Of a stretch of DNA of 64,000 nucleotides, positions 1 to 9,739 are shown in pieces. The notes beneath the pieces are model-generated. The model worked only from the letters and a program-made list of their open reading frames with translations. It was not told the origin of the DNA and searched no databases. The position numbers and the translations under genes were made by a program. Numbering within the stretch: the stretch's first letter is position 1; every line of letters begins with the position of its first letter. Location of the stretch: the NCBI GenBank assembly GCA_014284505.1, contig JAAFYY010000001.1, forward strand, positions 6,559,845 to 6,623,844, in the 5' to 3' direction. This stretch comes from Streptacidiphilus sp. 4-A2. GTDB taxonomy: Bacteria; Actinomycetota; Actinomycetes; Streptomycetales; Streptomycetaceae.

Positions 1-602
1 GTGCGCCACGGCCTTGGGCAGGCCGGTGGTGCCGGAGGAGTGGGTGATCACCACCGGCTCGGCGCGGTGGTGCCGGTAGGGGCGGGGTGCGGCGGCCGGG
101 TCGGCCGCGCCCAGGCCGGAGACGTCGGCCAGCAGCGGCGCACCGGTGTCCCGGCCTTCCAGCAGCTCGCGGTGGGCGGCGTCGGTGAGCACGCCGACCG
201 CCCGCAGCCGCTTGATGTAGCGGCTCGCCGGGTCGCCCGCCAGCCGCCCGTTGACCAGCGCCGGGATCGCGCCGATCCGGGCCAGCGCCAGGTAGTTGAG
301 CACCTGGTCGGCGGCGTTCGAGACGAACACCGCGACCGGGTCGCGCGGCCGCACGCCCAGGCCGTGCAGCGCCGCCGCCCGGGCGGCCACCCGCTCACCC
401 AGTTCGGCGAGGGTGAACGGCTGCCAGGCCGGGTGCCCGTCGACCTCGGTGTCGAAGGTCAGGGTGGGCAGGTCGAGGCCGCGGCCCCGTTCGATGAGCG
501 CCGTGAGGAGGTTGCCGACGCCGAGCGACTGGTCGGCCGCCAGCTCCGCGCGGTCGTTGACCGCGATCGGGGCGTCCGCAGTCGGGCCTTGATGCCGGTC
601 AT
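1..602 (-). CDS. AMP-forming acyl ligase, partial (C-terminus outside window)
   Basis: N-terminal part of an acyl-CoA/acyl-ACP synthetase-type adenylating enzyme that activates a carboxylic acid with ATP. Reading right to left, ATG at 602-600 starts MTGIKAR; one base seems missing near 567, after which the frame gives DAPIAVNDRAELAADQS and continues to the window edge. The phosphate-binding A3 motif THSSGTTGLPKAV lies in the last ~60 bases shown. The adenylate-forming C-terminal half is not in the window. It is on the same strand as the ACP just upstream, 43 bp away, which suggests an operon and possible ligase-carrier pairing. The substrate cannot be told. Confidence 0.8.
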
Positions 603-645
603 GACAGTGACTTCGCCTTTCTGCAGCGCACGGCGGGGTTGGGGG

Positions 646-906
646 TCACGAGGCGACAGCGGCGGAGGACCGCTTGACGATCTCGTCGACCAGGCCGCCC
701 ACGGTCAGCAGGGCGACGCTCTCCATCTCGTCCTCCTCGAACTTCACCCCGTAGGTGTCCTCGACCTGGATCGCGACCTCGGCCAGCGACAGCGACTCCA
801 GGTCGAGCCCGGCCGGGCCGAGCGGGGTCTCGCCGGTGACCTCGGCGGTGTCGTAGTTCATGTTCTTCAGGGCCTCGACGACAAACTGGTGGACCTCGGC
901 GGACAT
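646..906 (-). CDS. Acyl carrier protein
   Basis: Stand-alone ACP of 86 residues that carries acyl intermediates on a phosphopantetheine arm. The attachment site is Ser38 in GLDLESLSLAE, a variant of the usual DSL motif, followed by the acidic helix expected for docking enzymes. I prefer ATG at 906 because GGAG sits about 8 nt upstream; an in-frame GTG at 915 would add three residues. It precedes the ligase at 602 on the same strand. It is divergent from a phosphopantetheinyl transferase whose start is only 17 bp away, so the carrier and a likely activating enzyme share one tiny promoter region. Confidence 0.9.
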   Translation of the reverse strand: MSAEVHQFVVEALKNMNYDTAEVTGETPLGPAGLDLESLSLAEVAIQVEDTYGVKFEEDEMESVALLTVGGLVDEIVKRSSAAVAS

Positions 907-923
907 CTGGTTCACTCCGTTTC

Positions 924-1627
924 ATGAGCGTGGACAGTCGCCCGGCGGACATCGGCGCGGGCGTGGTGAGGGTGCTGTGGAGCACCACGGACAACGGGGA
1001 CGGGCGCGATCAGGCGCACCGGCTGCTGGTGCGCGGCGCGGCGGCGGAACTGGCCGTCCCGGCGTCCGAGATCTGGGTGGAGCACGAGCCCGGCGGACGC
1101 CCGCTGCTGGGCGGGTCAGGTCAGGGGCTCGCGGTCAGCGTCAGTCACGCCCGGCGGGCGCTGGCGGTGGCACTGCTGGCACCGCGGGCGGGAGCCGCGG
1201 TGGGGGTCGATGTGGAACCGGTGCGCGGGCTGTCGGGCGCCGCGCTGGCCCGGACCTGGTTCGACCCGGCGGAGGCGCACTGGGTGTCCGGCCTGCCCGA
1301 GGAGCAGCAGGCGCTGGGCTTCCTGTGGCTGTGGACGCAGAAGGAGGCGGTGGGCAAGGCGCTGGGCACCGGGCTGCGCCAGGGCGGGATGAGCCGCCCG
1401 GTGGCACTGCCCGCCGACTGGCCCCCGGCCGGGGACGGGGTGCCGGTGCTGCGCCCGCAGCCCGGTGACCGGCGGCTGGCCGCGGGCGCGGCGCTGGCGG
1501 ACGACGGCCGGCTGGTGCTCGGGTCGCGGTGCTGGACGAGTCGGTGGACCGGACGCCGGTCGCGGTGCCGGACGGGGCGGTTGACGCGGGGGCGGCCGGG
1601 CGGCGGGTCGAGCTGCACCGGGGCTGA
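924..1627 (+). CDS. Sfp-type 4'-phosphopantetheinyl transferase
   Basis: Transfers phosphopantetheine from CoA to carrier-protein serines. The Mg-binding motif GVDVE is at residues 94-98 and the second signature WTQKEAVGKALG at about 137-148, both as in Sfp/HetI-type enzymes. The frame is lost near 1526 in a G run. Adding one base restores a C-terminus VAVLDESVDRTPVAV that ends at TGA 1625-1627, giving about 234 residues. No clear ribosome site precedes ATG 924, so the start is uncertain. It is divergent from the ACP gene and is the first of two PPTases in the cluster. Confidence 0.88.
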
Positions 1628-1649
1628 GCCCCGGCGCGGCACCGGCGGG

Positions 1650-3178
1650 TCACCGGCCGACCACGGACTGCGCGGCCACGGACTGGGCGGCCACGGGCTT
1701 GGTGGCCACAGACTGCGCGGCCACGGACTGCGCGGCCACGGACCGGGTGGCCAGGGTCTGCGCGGCCAGGGACCGGGCGGCGGCCTGGAGCACCTGCGGG
1801 TTGCGCACCGGCTTGCCGGTCGCGGTGCGGGGCAGTTCGGCCAGCAGGTGCAGGGTCCGCGGCCGCTTGTAGGGGGCGAGCCGGGCGGCCAGGGTGGCGG
1901 TCAGCGCCTCGGGGGTGAGCTCGGCCCGGACGGTGACATAGGCCTCGATCCCGGCCTCGTGCACCACCACCGCGTCGGTGACCCCGGGCAGCTCCCGGAT
2001 GGTCTCCTCGACCTCGGCCAGGTCGACCTTCAGTCCGCCGATGGACACCTGGGAGTCCAGCCGGCCGTGCACGGTGAGCAGTCCGGTGACCGGGTCCAGG
2101 CTTCCGCGTCCCTTGTGCGCAGCCAGCCGTCCCTGGTAGCGGGGCCGGGTCGGCCAGGCCGACGTAGGGGGAGTCGGGCAGTCCGAGCAGGATCTGCCCG
2201 TCGGTCACCCGGACCGGCATCCCGGCGACCGGGGTGAGGCCGGGGCTGGTCGCGCCGGTCAGGTCGGTGGCGATCACCCGGCCTCGGTCATCCCGTACAT
2301 GGCGCCGAGTTCGGCGCCGTAGCCGGTACAGAAACGTTCCCGCAGGTGGTCGCCGAGCAGTTCGCCGCCGGTCACCATCCGGCGCAGCTGCGGCAGCCGG
2401 GGCGGGTTCCTGGCGGTGGCCAGCAGCGCGGTCTGCGAGGGCACGCCCAGCAGGGTGGTGGGTTCCGGCCCCGCGGCGACGGCCTTGAGGATGCCCTCCA
2501 GCGTCTGCGTGGTGGGCAGCACCACCTGGCTGCCGCCGGCCAGCCCGTAGAGCAGGCCGCCGACCAGGCCGAGCACATGGACCACGGAGGCGAGCACGAC
2601 GGTGCGCTCACCGCGCCGGGGGAAGCCGTCGAGCCGCGAATAGCGGTCGATCTCGGTCAGCAGGCTGCCGACCCGGCGGCCGATGACCTTCGACGGGCCG
2701 GTCGAGCCGGAGCTGAGCTGGAGCAGCGCGTGGTCGGTGGCCGCCACCGGCAGGCCGTCGGGCAGCGGGGTGACCCGGGTGCGGATGTCCACATAGCCGC
2801 GGAACTTGCCGGAGAACTCGCCGTCCGGTTCGACCACCAGTCGCGGGCGCAGCCTGGCGATCGCCTGCTCCACCTCGTGCTCCGTCAGCCGGTAGTCGAG
2901 CAGGGCCACCTGGGCCCCGGCCCGCCAGCCGGCCAGCATCGCCACGATGCAGCCCAGGGAGGGCGGCAGCCGCAGCGCGACCGCGCCGCCCGCCGCCAGT
3001 CCGGCCTGCTGGTAGCGGCTCTGCTCGGCCGCGACCAGCAGGCGTAACTCCCCCGGGCCACCGGCTCGCCCAGATGCAGGACGACCTCGCGGTCGGCCCC
3101 GGCTAACAGGACCTCGTCGACCCAGCCGCACTCGGCCCCGGGCCCGTCCGGCGCGCTTCCCCCCACTGCGATCCCCAC
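1650..3178 (-). CDS. AMP-forming acyl ligase / stand-alone adenylation protein (frameshifted)
   Basis: Adenylating enzyme of about 500 residues. The GTG at 3178 opens MGIAVGGSAPDG. The A3 motif LSSGSTGPSKVIG is near 2690, MYGMTEAG near 2280, and the C-terminal domain GRLDSQVSIGGLKVDLAEVE with the catalytic-lysine region PRTATGKPVRNP near 1820. Frame breaks near 3056 and 2275 and again near 2110; each looks like a one-base indel. Codons at 3106-3104 and 3047-3045 are TTA, rare in Streptomyces and usually a mark of bldA control. The last ~45 residues are an imperfect SVAAQ pentapeptide repeat. The substrate is unknown; it could charge the ACP at 646-906. Confidence 0.82.
1660..1790. repeat. 15-bp tandem repeats in ligase C-terminus
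   Basis: Imperfect 15-bp units (ggccacggactgcgc and variants) encode SVAAQ-type pentapeptides at the end of the adenylating enzyme read on the minus strand. They probably make a disordered tail. Confidence 0.75.
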
Positions 3179-3250
3179 CCATCTGCTAATTCGGATGATT
3201 CCTGGCAGTTTTGCCCCCGGCTCCCACCCTTCAGCACCGGCAGCCAATTG

Positions 3251-3281
3251 GCAAGTAAAACTTTCTCGAATTCCTACTTGC
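3251..3281. promoter_or_regulatory. Inverted repeat GCAAGTA-N17-TACTTGC
   Basis: Perfect 7-bp inverted repeat in the AT-richer gap between the ligase start at 3178 and the oxidase end at 3408. Its position about 75-100 bp upstream of the ligase start fits a regulator-binding site. No matching regulator can be named. Confidence 0.35.
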
Positions 3282-3407
3282 GGGTAGCTTGACAGAAGGC
3301 TGTTAATTGCGGGAAAGCATAAGTGTCATCTGCGGCGGGCGCGCAGAATTGCCGCCCGCCAGGTTCTGCGACGGTCGGTGCAATCCTCGGTGCCAGGGGC
3401 CCCGGTT

Positions 3408-4480
3408 TCAGTAGGCGATCACGCCGGCGCGGCCGAAATCCTGGACGCGCGGGGCTCCCATGAGCGCCATGACCTCATCAAACTCTTCGATCAGCAATCC
3501 CAGCACCCCGGCCGCGCCTTTGCTTCCGGAATGCGCGAGGCCCCACAGTACCGGGCGTCCGACAAATACCGCGTCGGCACCGAGGCAGAGCGCCCTGGCG
3601 ATATCCGCGCCATGCCGCACCGCGCCGTCGAGGACGATCCGACATCGGCCGCCGACGGCGTCCACGATTTCCGGCAGGGCATCGGCCGCGGGCACCGCGA
3701 AATCGAGCTGACGGCCCCCGTGATTGGATACCACAATTGCCTGGACGCCGTGCTCGACGGCGAGCCTGGCGTCCTCGGCGGTGAGCACGCCCTTGAGCAC
3801 CAGCGGCAGTCCGGTGCGCTCCCGCAGCCAGGCCAGGTCGGCCCAGGTGACCGACGGGTCGAACTGCTCGCGCGAGTGCCGGGCGATGCGACTCCCGTCC
3901 CGGCCCTGATGGTGGCGGACATCACCGAGGCGTCGACATTGACCGCGCGGATCCCCTCCGGACGGCGAAGCCGTTGCGCAGATCCCGGGACGGCGGGCGA
4001 CCAGCGGCGCGTCCACGGTCAGCACCAGCGCCCGGTAGCCGGCCGCCTCGGCCCGCCGGACCAGCGCGGCCAGCACCTCGCGGTCGCGCAGCCAGTACAG
4101 CTGGAGCCACAGCGGCGCGGTGGCCGCGGCGGCGATGTCCTCCAGGGTCCGGCTGGCGAACATGCTGACGGTGAACAGCGCGCCGTGCTCGCCGGCCGCC
4201 CGCGCGGTCGCCACCTCGCCCTCGGGTGCGCCAGGCGGTGGTAGGCCATGGGCGCGATGCCGATCGGGGCGCCCAGCGCCGAACCCAGCAGGGTGGTGCC
4301 GCAGTCCCGCACCGAGACGTCGACCAGGCCGCGCGGGCGCAGCCGCAGCCGGTCGAGCGCGGCCCGGGCGGCCTGCTGCATGGATTCGGTACCGCTGCCG
4401 CCCGCGAAGAAGTCCCAGACCGGAGGCGGGAGTTCGGCCCTGGCCGCGGCCTCGTAGTCAGCGAGCGACAGTTGTGCCAT
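3408..4480 (-). CDS. FMN-dependent alpha-hydroxyacid oxidase (frameshifted)
   Basis: Member of the glycolate/lactate/mandelate oxidase family, which oxidises an alpha-hydroxy acid to the alpha-keto acid using FMN. ATG at 4480 starts MAQLSLADYEAAARAEL. Family marks follow in order: WDFFAGGSGTE, RGLVDVSVRD, PIGIAPMAYHRLAHP, LWLQLYWLRDRE, the flavin lysine in LVLKGVLTAEDA, and the active-site segment IVVSNHGGRQLD. Breaks near 4220 and 3980-3925 are single-base shifts. Length fits the family (about 357 residues). With the aminotransferase at 6420 it could supply an unusual alpha-amino acid. A hydroxymandelate-oxidase role is possible, but no hydroxymandelate synthase is seen. Confidence 0.85.
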
Positions 4481-4525
4481 TCCACGATCCCTCGTATGAA
4501 CGTGTGACGTCCTGCCCAAGTAACC

Positions 4526-4537
4526 GCACGACCGTGC
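4526..4537. promoter_or_regulatory. Putative TetR operator 1
   Basis: GCACGACCGTGC, containing ACGACCGT, sits just upstream of the hydroxyacid oxidase start. Its reverse complement ACGGTCGTGC matches the motif seen at three other promoter positions in this cluster. Confidence 0.5.
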
Positions 4538-4563
4538 AGGAACCCCAGTCTTGCATAGTGTCC

Positions 4564-4573
4564 GCACGGTCGT
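4564..4573. promoter_or_regulatory. Putative TetR operator 2
   Basis: GCACGGTCGT lies about 80 bp before the TetR start codon at 4656 and forms an inverted pair with the site at 4528-4537. The position suggests autoregulation together with control of the divergent oxidase. Confidence 0.5.
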
Positions 4574-4655
4574 CCACTTAGTACCATGGGCGATTGGGGT
4601 GGCCAACGCACCGTGCACCAGCGGCCACGCCCACGGAGCGAGAAGAGGTGGCTCA

Positions 4656-5300
4656 ATGCCAGGCGCGAGCAAGGACAACCGGATCGAGCGCGGCAACCAG
4701 ACCCGGCGGCTGATCCTGGGGCGGACCGTGCAGATCGCATCGGTGGAAGGCCTGGAGGGGCTCTCCCTGGGCAGACTCGCCACCGAGCTGGAGCTCAGCA
4801 AGAGCGGCGTCTTCGCCCTGTTCGGCTCCAAGGAGGAGCTGCAGCTGGCCACCGTGCGCGCCGCCATCAAGATCTACATCGAGCATGTGGTGCAGCCCGC
4901 CCGCGACGTCCCGCCCGGCCTCGGCCGGATCTGGACCATGTGCAGCACCTGGCTCACCTACTCCGAGCAACGGGTCTTCCCCGGCGGCTGCTTCTTCTAC
5001 TCGGTCACCGCCGAGTACGACGCCCGCAACGGTTCGGTGCACGATACGGTGGTCCAGGCCCGTGACAACTGGATGTCCTTCGTGGAACAGACCATCGAGG
5101 GCGCGCGTACAGCCGGAGAGATCGACCAGGACACCGACGTCCCGCAACTCGCCTTCGAACTGGTCGCCTTCCTGGAGGCGGCCAACGCCGAGTCCGTCCT
5201 GCACGACGACTCCACCAGCTATGCCAAGGCAGCCAAGGCCGTCAGAAACCGGCTGCGCGCCATCGCCACCGATCCGTCGCAGGTGCCCGACACTCCCTAG
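4656..5300 (+). CDS. TetR family transcriptional regulator
   Basis: About 214 residues. The N-terminal helix-turn-helix covers roughly residues 12-60 (RRLILGRTVQIASVEGLEGLSLGRLATELELSKSG in outline), with the family's KEEL turn after it. The all-helical C-terminal domain should bind a small ligand. ATG 4656 is chosen because GAGAAGAGG lies about 9 nt upstream; the longer reading from 4551 runs through the promoter. It is divergent from the oxidase and upstream of the hydrolase and aminotransferase genes. Repeated ACGRYCGT sites in both divergent gaps of the cluster make it the likely pathway repressor. Confidence 0.88.
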   Translation: MPGASKDNRIERGNQTRRLILGRTVQIASVEGLEGLSLGRLATELELSKSGVFALFGSKEELQLATVRAAIKIYIEHVVQPARDVPPGLGRIWTMCSTWLTYSEQRVFPGGCFFYSVTAEYDARNGSVHDTVVQARDNWMSFVEQTIEGARTAGEIDQDTDVPQLAFELVAFLEAANAESVLHDDSTSYAKAAKAVRNRLRAIATDPSQVPDTP

Positions 5301-5347
5301 ACGTCGGCCGCGGTCCGCCAGGGCCCCGGCCCTGGCCGGAGAGACCC

Positions 5348-6416
5348 ATGGCATTCGACCCGCAGTTCCAGGCCCTCTACCGGGCCCGGGCGGCACAGGA
5401 CGTGCGCCCGCTCTACACCATGACGCTCGATCAGGCCCGGGCGGCGGACCTCGCCGCCATCCAGGCCGACGCCGGGACCCCGGAGCCGGTCGCCGAGGTC
5501 GTCAACCGCTTCCTGCCCGGGCCGCAGGGCCCGCTGCCGGTCCGGATCTACCGCCCCTTCCGCGAGGACGCGGCCGCCGACCGGCCGCTGCCGGTGCTGG
5601 TCTACTTCTTCGGCGGCGGCTGGACCCTCGGCAGCCTGGACACCGGCGACGCCATCTGCCGCAGCCTGACCAACGCGGTCGGCTGTCTGACCGTGGCCGT
5701 GGGCTACCGGCTCGCCCCCGAGCACACCTTCCCGGCCGCGGTCCACGACTGCTACGCCGGGGTGCGCTGGATCGCGGAGCAGGCAAAGGAGTTCGGCGGG
5801 GACCCGGAGCGGATCGCGGTCGGCGGCGACAGCGCCGGCGGCAACCTCAGCGCCGCGGTCACCCTGCTCGCCCGCGACCAGGACGGCCCCGCGCTCTGCG
5901 CGCAACTGCTGGTCTACCCCAACACCGACCACCTGGCGGACACCGCCTCCCGGCGGGAGAACACCGACCCGCTGCTGTTCAACGACAAGTCGGTGCACTG
6001 GTACTGGGACAACTACCTGGCCGATCCGGCCGACGGCGCCGACCCGCTGGCCTCCCCTGCGCGCCGCGGACCACAGCGGCCTGCCGCCCGCGCTGGTCAT
6101 CACCGCCGAACACGACCCGCTCCGGGACGAGGGCGAGGCCTACGCGCTGCGGCTGCGGGAGAGCGGGGTGCCGGTGGAGCTGACCCGCTACCCCGGGGTC
6201 CCGCACGGCTTCTTCGCCATGTCCGGCAGCCTGGACGCCGGCCGCCGCGCCCAGGAGCAGGCCGCCGCCTACCTGCGGGCCGCCTTCGAGCCCGCCGCCG
6301 ACCGAGCCGACAGCACCGACCGCGCCGACCGCGCCGACCGCGCCGACAGCGCCGACAGCGCCGACAGCGCCGACAGCAACTCCGACCGCTCCTGCGACCG
6401 CACCGAGAGAGGCTGA
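5348..6416 (+). CDS. Alpha/beta hydrolase, HSL/acetyl-esterase family (frameshifted)
   Basis: Carboxylic-ester hydrolase of the hormone-sensitive-lipase group. The oxyanion motif is FFGGGW (the family's HGGG variant) and the nucleophile elbow is GGDSAGG. The acid/base segment EHDPLRDEGE and the histidine segment PHGFFAM lie after a frameshift near 6057, where one C appears lost. The C-terminus is a low-complexity run of DRA and DSA triplets encoded by 9-bp repeats at about 6300-6380. It ends at 6416, four bases before the aminotransferase GTG, so the two are probably co-translated. The substrate is unknown; it could remove an ester from a pathway intermediate. Confidence 0.85.
6300..6382. repeat. 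9-bp tandem repeats (gccgaccgc / gccgacagc)
   Basis: Short tandem units in the 3' end of the hydrolase gene encode Asp-Arg-Ala and Asp-Ser-Ala triplets, a likely disordered acidic tail. Confidence 0.8.
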
Positions 6417-6419
6417 CCC

Positions 6420-7752
6420 GTGTCGGCGACCACCCCCGCGACCCCCGAACCGCTGCCGCTCGGGGACCTCCACGGCTCGCTCAGCGACCCGCTGCTCGAC
6501 GCCATGAACCTGCTCAACGAGGCCGTGGGGCGCTTCCCGCAGGCACTGTCCTTCGGCGCCGGGCGGCCCACCGAAGGCGCCTTCGAACCCGAGCAACTCG
6601 CCCGCCACCTGCGGTCGTTCACCGACTACCTGGAGCAGGAGCTCGGCTGGAGCCGAGAGCGGGTGCGCACCACGCTGTACCAGTACGGGCGCACCAACGG
6701 CATCATCCACGAGCTGATAGCCCGCACCCTGGCCAACGACGAGAACATCAGCGTCCCGCCGGAGGCGGTGGTGGTGACCACCGGCGCGCAGGAGGCGATG
6801 CTGATCACCCTGCGCGCGCTGTTCGCCCGGCCCGGGGACACCCTGCTGGTCAGCTCGCCCTGCTATGTCGGAGTGACCGGCGCCGCCCGGCTGCTGGACA
6901 TCCCGGTGCACCCGGTGCCGGAGGGCCCGGCCGGGCCCGACCCGGAGGCGGTGCTGACGGCGGTCCGCGAGGTCCGCGCCGCGGGCGGGCGGCCGCGGGC
7001 GCTGTACCTGGTGCCGGACTTCGCCAACCCGACCGGCGCCAGCATGACCACCGAGGCCCGCCGGGCCCTGCTGGAACTCGCCGAGCAGCAGGACCTGCTG
7101 ATCCTGGAGGACAACCCGTACGGCTTCTTCGTGCGCAGCGGGGAGGTCAGGCCGACGCTGAAGTCGCTCGACCGGGGCCGCCGGGTGCTGTACCTGGGCT
7201 CCTTCGCCAAGACCGCGCTGCCCGGCGCCCGGGTCGGCTATGTGCTCGCCGACCAGGAGGTCCGCGGGCCGCAGGGGCAGCTCACCCTGCTCGCCGACGA
7301 GCTGTCGAAGATCAAGAGCATGACCACGGTGAACACCTCGGCGATCAGCCAGGCCGTGATCGGCGGGCTGCTGGTCGAGTGCGGCTTCCGGCTGCGCGAG
7401 GCCAACGCCGCGGCCACCGCGCACTACCGGGGCACCATGGACACCCTGCTCGGCGAGCTGGAACGGCATTTCCCCCCGGCCCGCCGGGAGCAGCTGGGGC
7501 TCAGCTGGAACCGTCCGGACGGCGGCTTCTTCTTTGTGGTCACCGTGCCGTTCGTCGCGCGACGGCAAGGCCCTGGAGCGCTCCGCCCGGGACCACGGGG
7601 TGCTCTGGACGGCCATGTCCGACTTCTGCATCGGCGGCGGCGGTGAGCACCAGCTACGGCTCTCGTGCAGCACACTGACGCAGGATCAGATCGTGGAGGG
7701 GGTACGCCGGCTGGCCGGGTTCATCGAGCAGGAGTCCGCCGCGCTCGACTGA
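6420..7752 (+). CDS. PLP-dependent aminotransferase, class I/II (frameshifted near the end)
   Basis: Fold-type I aminotransferase of about 443 residues, related to the MocR/2-aminoadipate group that also includes HpgT of (hydroxy)phenylglycine pathways. Seen in order: SFGAGRPTEGAF, YQYGRTNGIIHELIA, TTGAQEAM (cofactor phosphate loop), PDFANPTGASM, LEDNPYGFF, the Schiff-base lysine in LGSFAKTALPGARVGY, and RLSCSTL with the carboxylate-binding Arg. A one-base loss near 7556 breaks the frame before the last 65 residues. GTG 6420 follows GAGAGAGG. It likely transaminates the keto acid made by the nearby hydroxyacid oxidase; this link is inference. Confidence 0.87.
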
Positions 7753-7773
7753 CCGCCGCGCTACCGGGACACG

Positions 7774-7807
7774 ACTGCGGGGCACGCCGGCCGGCGTGCC
7801 CCGCAGT
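7774..7807. terminator. Bidirectional terminator hairpin
   Basis: A perfect 17-bp inverted repeat with no unpaired loop bases (ACTGCGGGGCACGCCGG and its complement) lies between the convergent aminotransferase and enoyl reductase genes. Confidence 0.75.
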
Positions 7808-7810
7808 GCG

Positions 7811-7892
7811 GTCGTGAGTCCGGGCCTGTTGCGAATCCGGGCCTGTTGCGGGTCCGGGCGTGAGTCCGGGCGTGTGGCGAGTCCGGGCGTTC
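7811..7892. repeat. Short imperfect direct repeats
   Basis: Repeated 'gtccgggcg/cctgt' units fill the gap after the terminator and just downstream of the enoyl reductase stop. No coding role is seen. Confidence 0.5.
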
Positions 7893-8669
7893 AGGCGCCG
7901 ACCGCGTGCACGCCGCCGTCGACGTGCACGATCTCGCCGGTGGTCTTCGGGAACCAGTCGGAGAGCAGCGCGACCACCCCGCGCGCCGCGGGCTCCGGGT
8001 CGGCGACGTCCCAGCCGAGCGGGGCGCGGGTGGTCCACACCTCGCGGAACACGTCGAAGCCGGGGATGGACTTGGCGGCGGTGGTCCGCACCGGGCCCGC
8101 CGCCACCAGGTTGCAGCGGACCTGGCGGCCGCCAGCTCCCGGGCCAGATAGCGGGAGGTCGACTCCAGCGCGGCCTTGGCCACGCCCATCCAGTCGTAGC
8201 CGGGCCAGGCCTGCTGCGCGTCGAAGTCGAGCCCGACCAGCGAGGCCCCCTGCGGGCCGATCAGCGGCAGGCAGGCGGTGGCCAGCGCCTTCAGCGAGAA
8301 CGCGGAGACCTCCAGCGCGGTCCCGACCGAGGGCCAGCCGGTCTCCAGGAAGCCGCCGCCGAGCGCGTCCCGGGGCGCGAAGGCGATCGAGTGCACGATG
8401 CCGTCCAGTCCCGCGTCCGCGCCGAGCTCCGCGCGCACCCGCTCCGCCAGCGAGTCCAGGTGCTCCGGCTGCTGCACGTCGAGCTCAAGCACCGGCGCGG
8501 GCTCGGGCAGCCGCTTGGCGATCCGCTCGACCAGGCTGAGCCGCCCGTAGCCGGTCAGTACCAGCCGCGCGCCCTGCTCCTGGGCCAGCCGCGCGGTGTG
8601 GAAGGCGATCGAGGACTCCATCAGCACGCCGGTCACCAGGATCCGCTTCCCGGCCAGCAGCCCGCTCAC
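7891..8669 (-). CDS. InhA/FabI-like enoyl-ACP reductase (frameshifted)
   Basis: NADH-dependent enoyl-ACP reductase, colinear with Mycobacterium InhA over most of its length. The cofactor motif GVLMESSIAFH is at residues 14-24 and catalytic Tyr158 and Lys165 (PGYDWMGVAK) fall at InhA numbering. Phe149 and Ser94 are kept; InhA positions 16, 96 and 155 are Leu, Ala and Trp here. A break near 8126 is a one-base shift, after which NLVAAGPVRTTAAKSI and GEIVHVDGGVHAVGA complete the fold. GTG 8669 overlaps the stop of the upstream hydrolase (GTGA), so translation is coupled. It is either a pathway reductase or an inhibitor-insensitive FabI copy. Confidence 0.88.
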
Positions 8670-9552
8670 CGGGACACCCCGGCCTCGGCGCCGCCGGTGG
8701 GCGCGTCGGCGGCGGTCACGAAGTCGACCACCTCGGCGACACCGCGGGGTCGGCCAGGATCCGGCGGTGGCCCAGACGGCGGGTGCTGATCAGCCGCGCC
8801 TGCCCCGGGTACGCGCTGGTGATCCGCCGCGCCTGGGCCGGCAGCACCAGATCGTCGTCGTCGTCCTGCACCACCAGGATCGGCGCCCGCACCTGTTCCG
8901 GCTCGTGGACCACCGAGAAGCGGCTCCAGATGTCGGCCTCCTGCGGGAACAGCTCCTGCGCGATCCGGATCCGCAGCTCGTCGCGGACCTGCGGGCGCAG
9001 CCCGAGCTTGGCGCAGAACGCGTCGACCACATAGCTGAAGTCGACCACCCGCCGATGAACGGAGAAATCCGCCCGGCGCGCACCCCCTGCGCAGCGAGAA
9101 GAAGGTCGCGGTGGCCCCGAGCGAGTGCGCGATCACCGCCTCGAAGTCGCCGAGTTCGGCGTGCAGCCGGGTGATGATGTCGCGGTACTCCAGGATGGTG
9201 GTGGTCTTGCCGGTGGAGTCGCCGTGCCCGGGGCGTCGAAGGTGACCGGGCTGTAGCCGCGCTCCAGCAGCTCGGCCGCGAAGGCGGAGAACCGCGAGCC
9301 GCGCGACTCCCAGCCGTGCACCAGCAGCACCGGGCGCTCGCCGCTGCCCCAGCGGTAGCTGAGCACCGTCTTGCCGTTCAGGTCGAGTGCCTTGACCTGG
9401 GCCTGCTCCATGAACGGCCGCTCGGAGGGGCGCAGCTTGCTGTGCCCCATGGGGTTGCGGAACAGGCTGAACGCACCTTTTCCGGCCAGCCGCTCGGAGA
9501 CGCAGGAGGTGCTGTTGATCGCCGTTCGAACGACTGCCGCGGTGGCATCCAT
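8666..9552 (-). CDS. Alpha/beta hydrolase (frameshifted)
   Basis: Serine hydrolase of about 295 residues. LLVHGWESRGSRF gives the oxyanion region, HGDSTGK follows the break near 9232, and AHSLGA is the nucleophile elbow (GxSxG form AHSLG). DDDDDLVLP supplies the acid loop and LGHRRIL the histidine. At least three single-base breaks occur (about 9232, 9090-9060, 8745). The final segment VVDFVTAADAP ends at TGA 8668-8666, which overlaps the reductase GTG. ATG 9552 is the first codon after a promoter that carries a probable TetR operator. Its substrate is unknown; it could hydrolyse an acyl thioester or ester. Confidence 0.78.
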
Positions 9553-9594
9553 GCCACATCACTCCTCGGCCGGGCCAGTAGTCGCGAAATAGTA

Positions 9595-9604
9595 GCACGA
9601 TCGT
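9595..9604. promoter_or_regulatory. Putative TetR operator 3 with -10 element
   Basis: GCACGATCGT; read on the minus strand it is ACGATCGTGC directly followed by TACTAT, a good -10 box for the hydrolase-reductase operon. The core ACGATCGT is a perfect palindrome. Confidence 0.55.
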
Positions 9605-9739
9605 TCGCTCAGTTTTATGATGGAACCAAGGCCCCGCCACCCGACCGGCCTGCACCGGCCTGCACCGGCCTCCGAATCGTCCAACTCCCTTGAGCGGGAC
9701 CGACAACCGACACGACCTGCAAGCCGTAAAAGTATACGG

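Noticed and set aside
6300..6382. Tandem repeats at 6300, 9890 and 62635 as CRISPR arrays
   Set aside because: The units are 9-15 bp, contiguous, in coding frame and without spacers. No cas genes are present.
3408..7752. Oxidase plus aminotransferase as a full hydroxyphenylglycine pathway
   Set aside because: No hydroxymandelate synthase or prephenate dehydrogenase is seen, so only a general hydroxy acid to amino acid route is supported.
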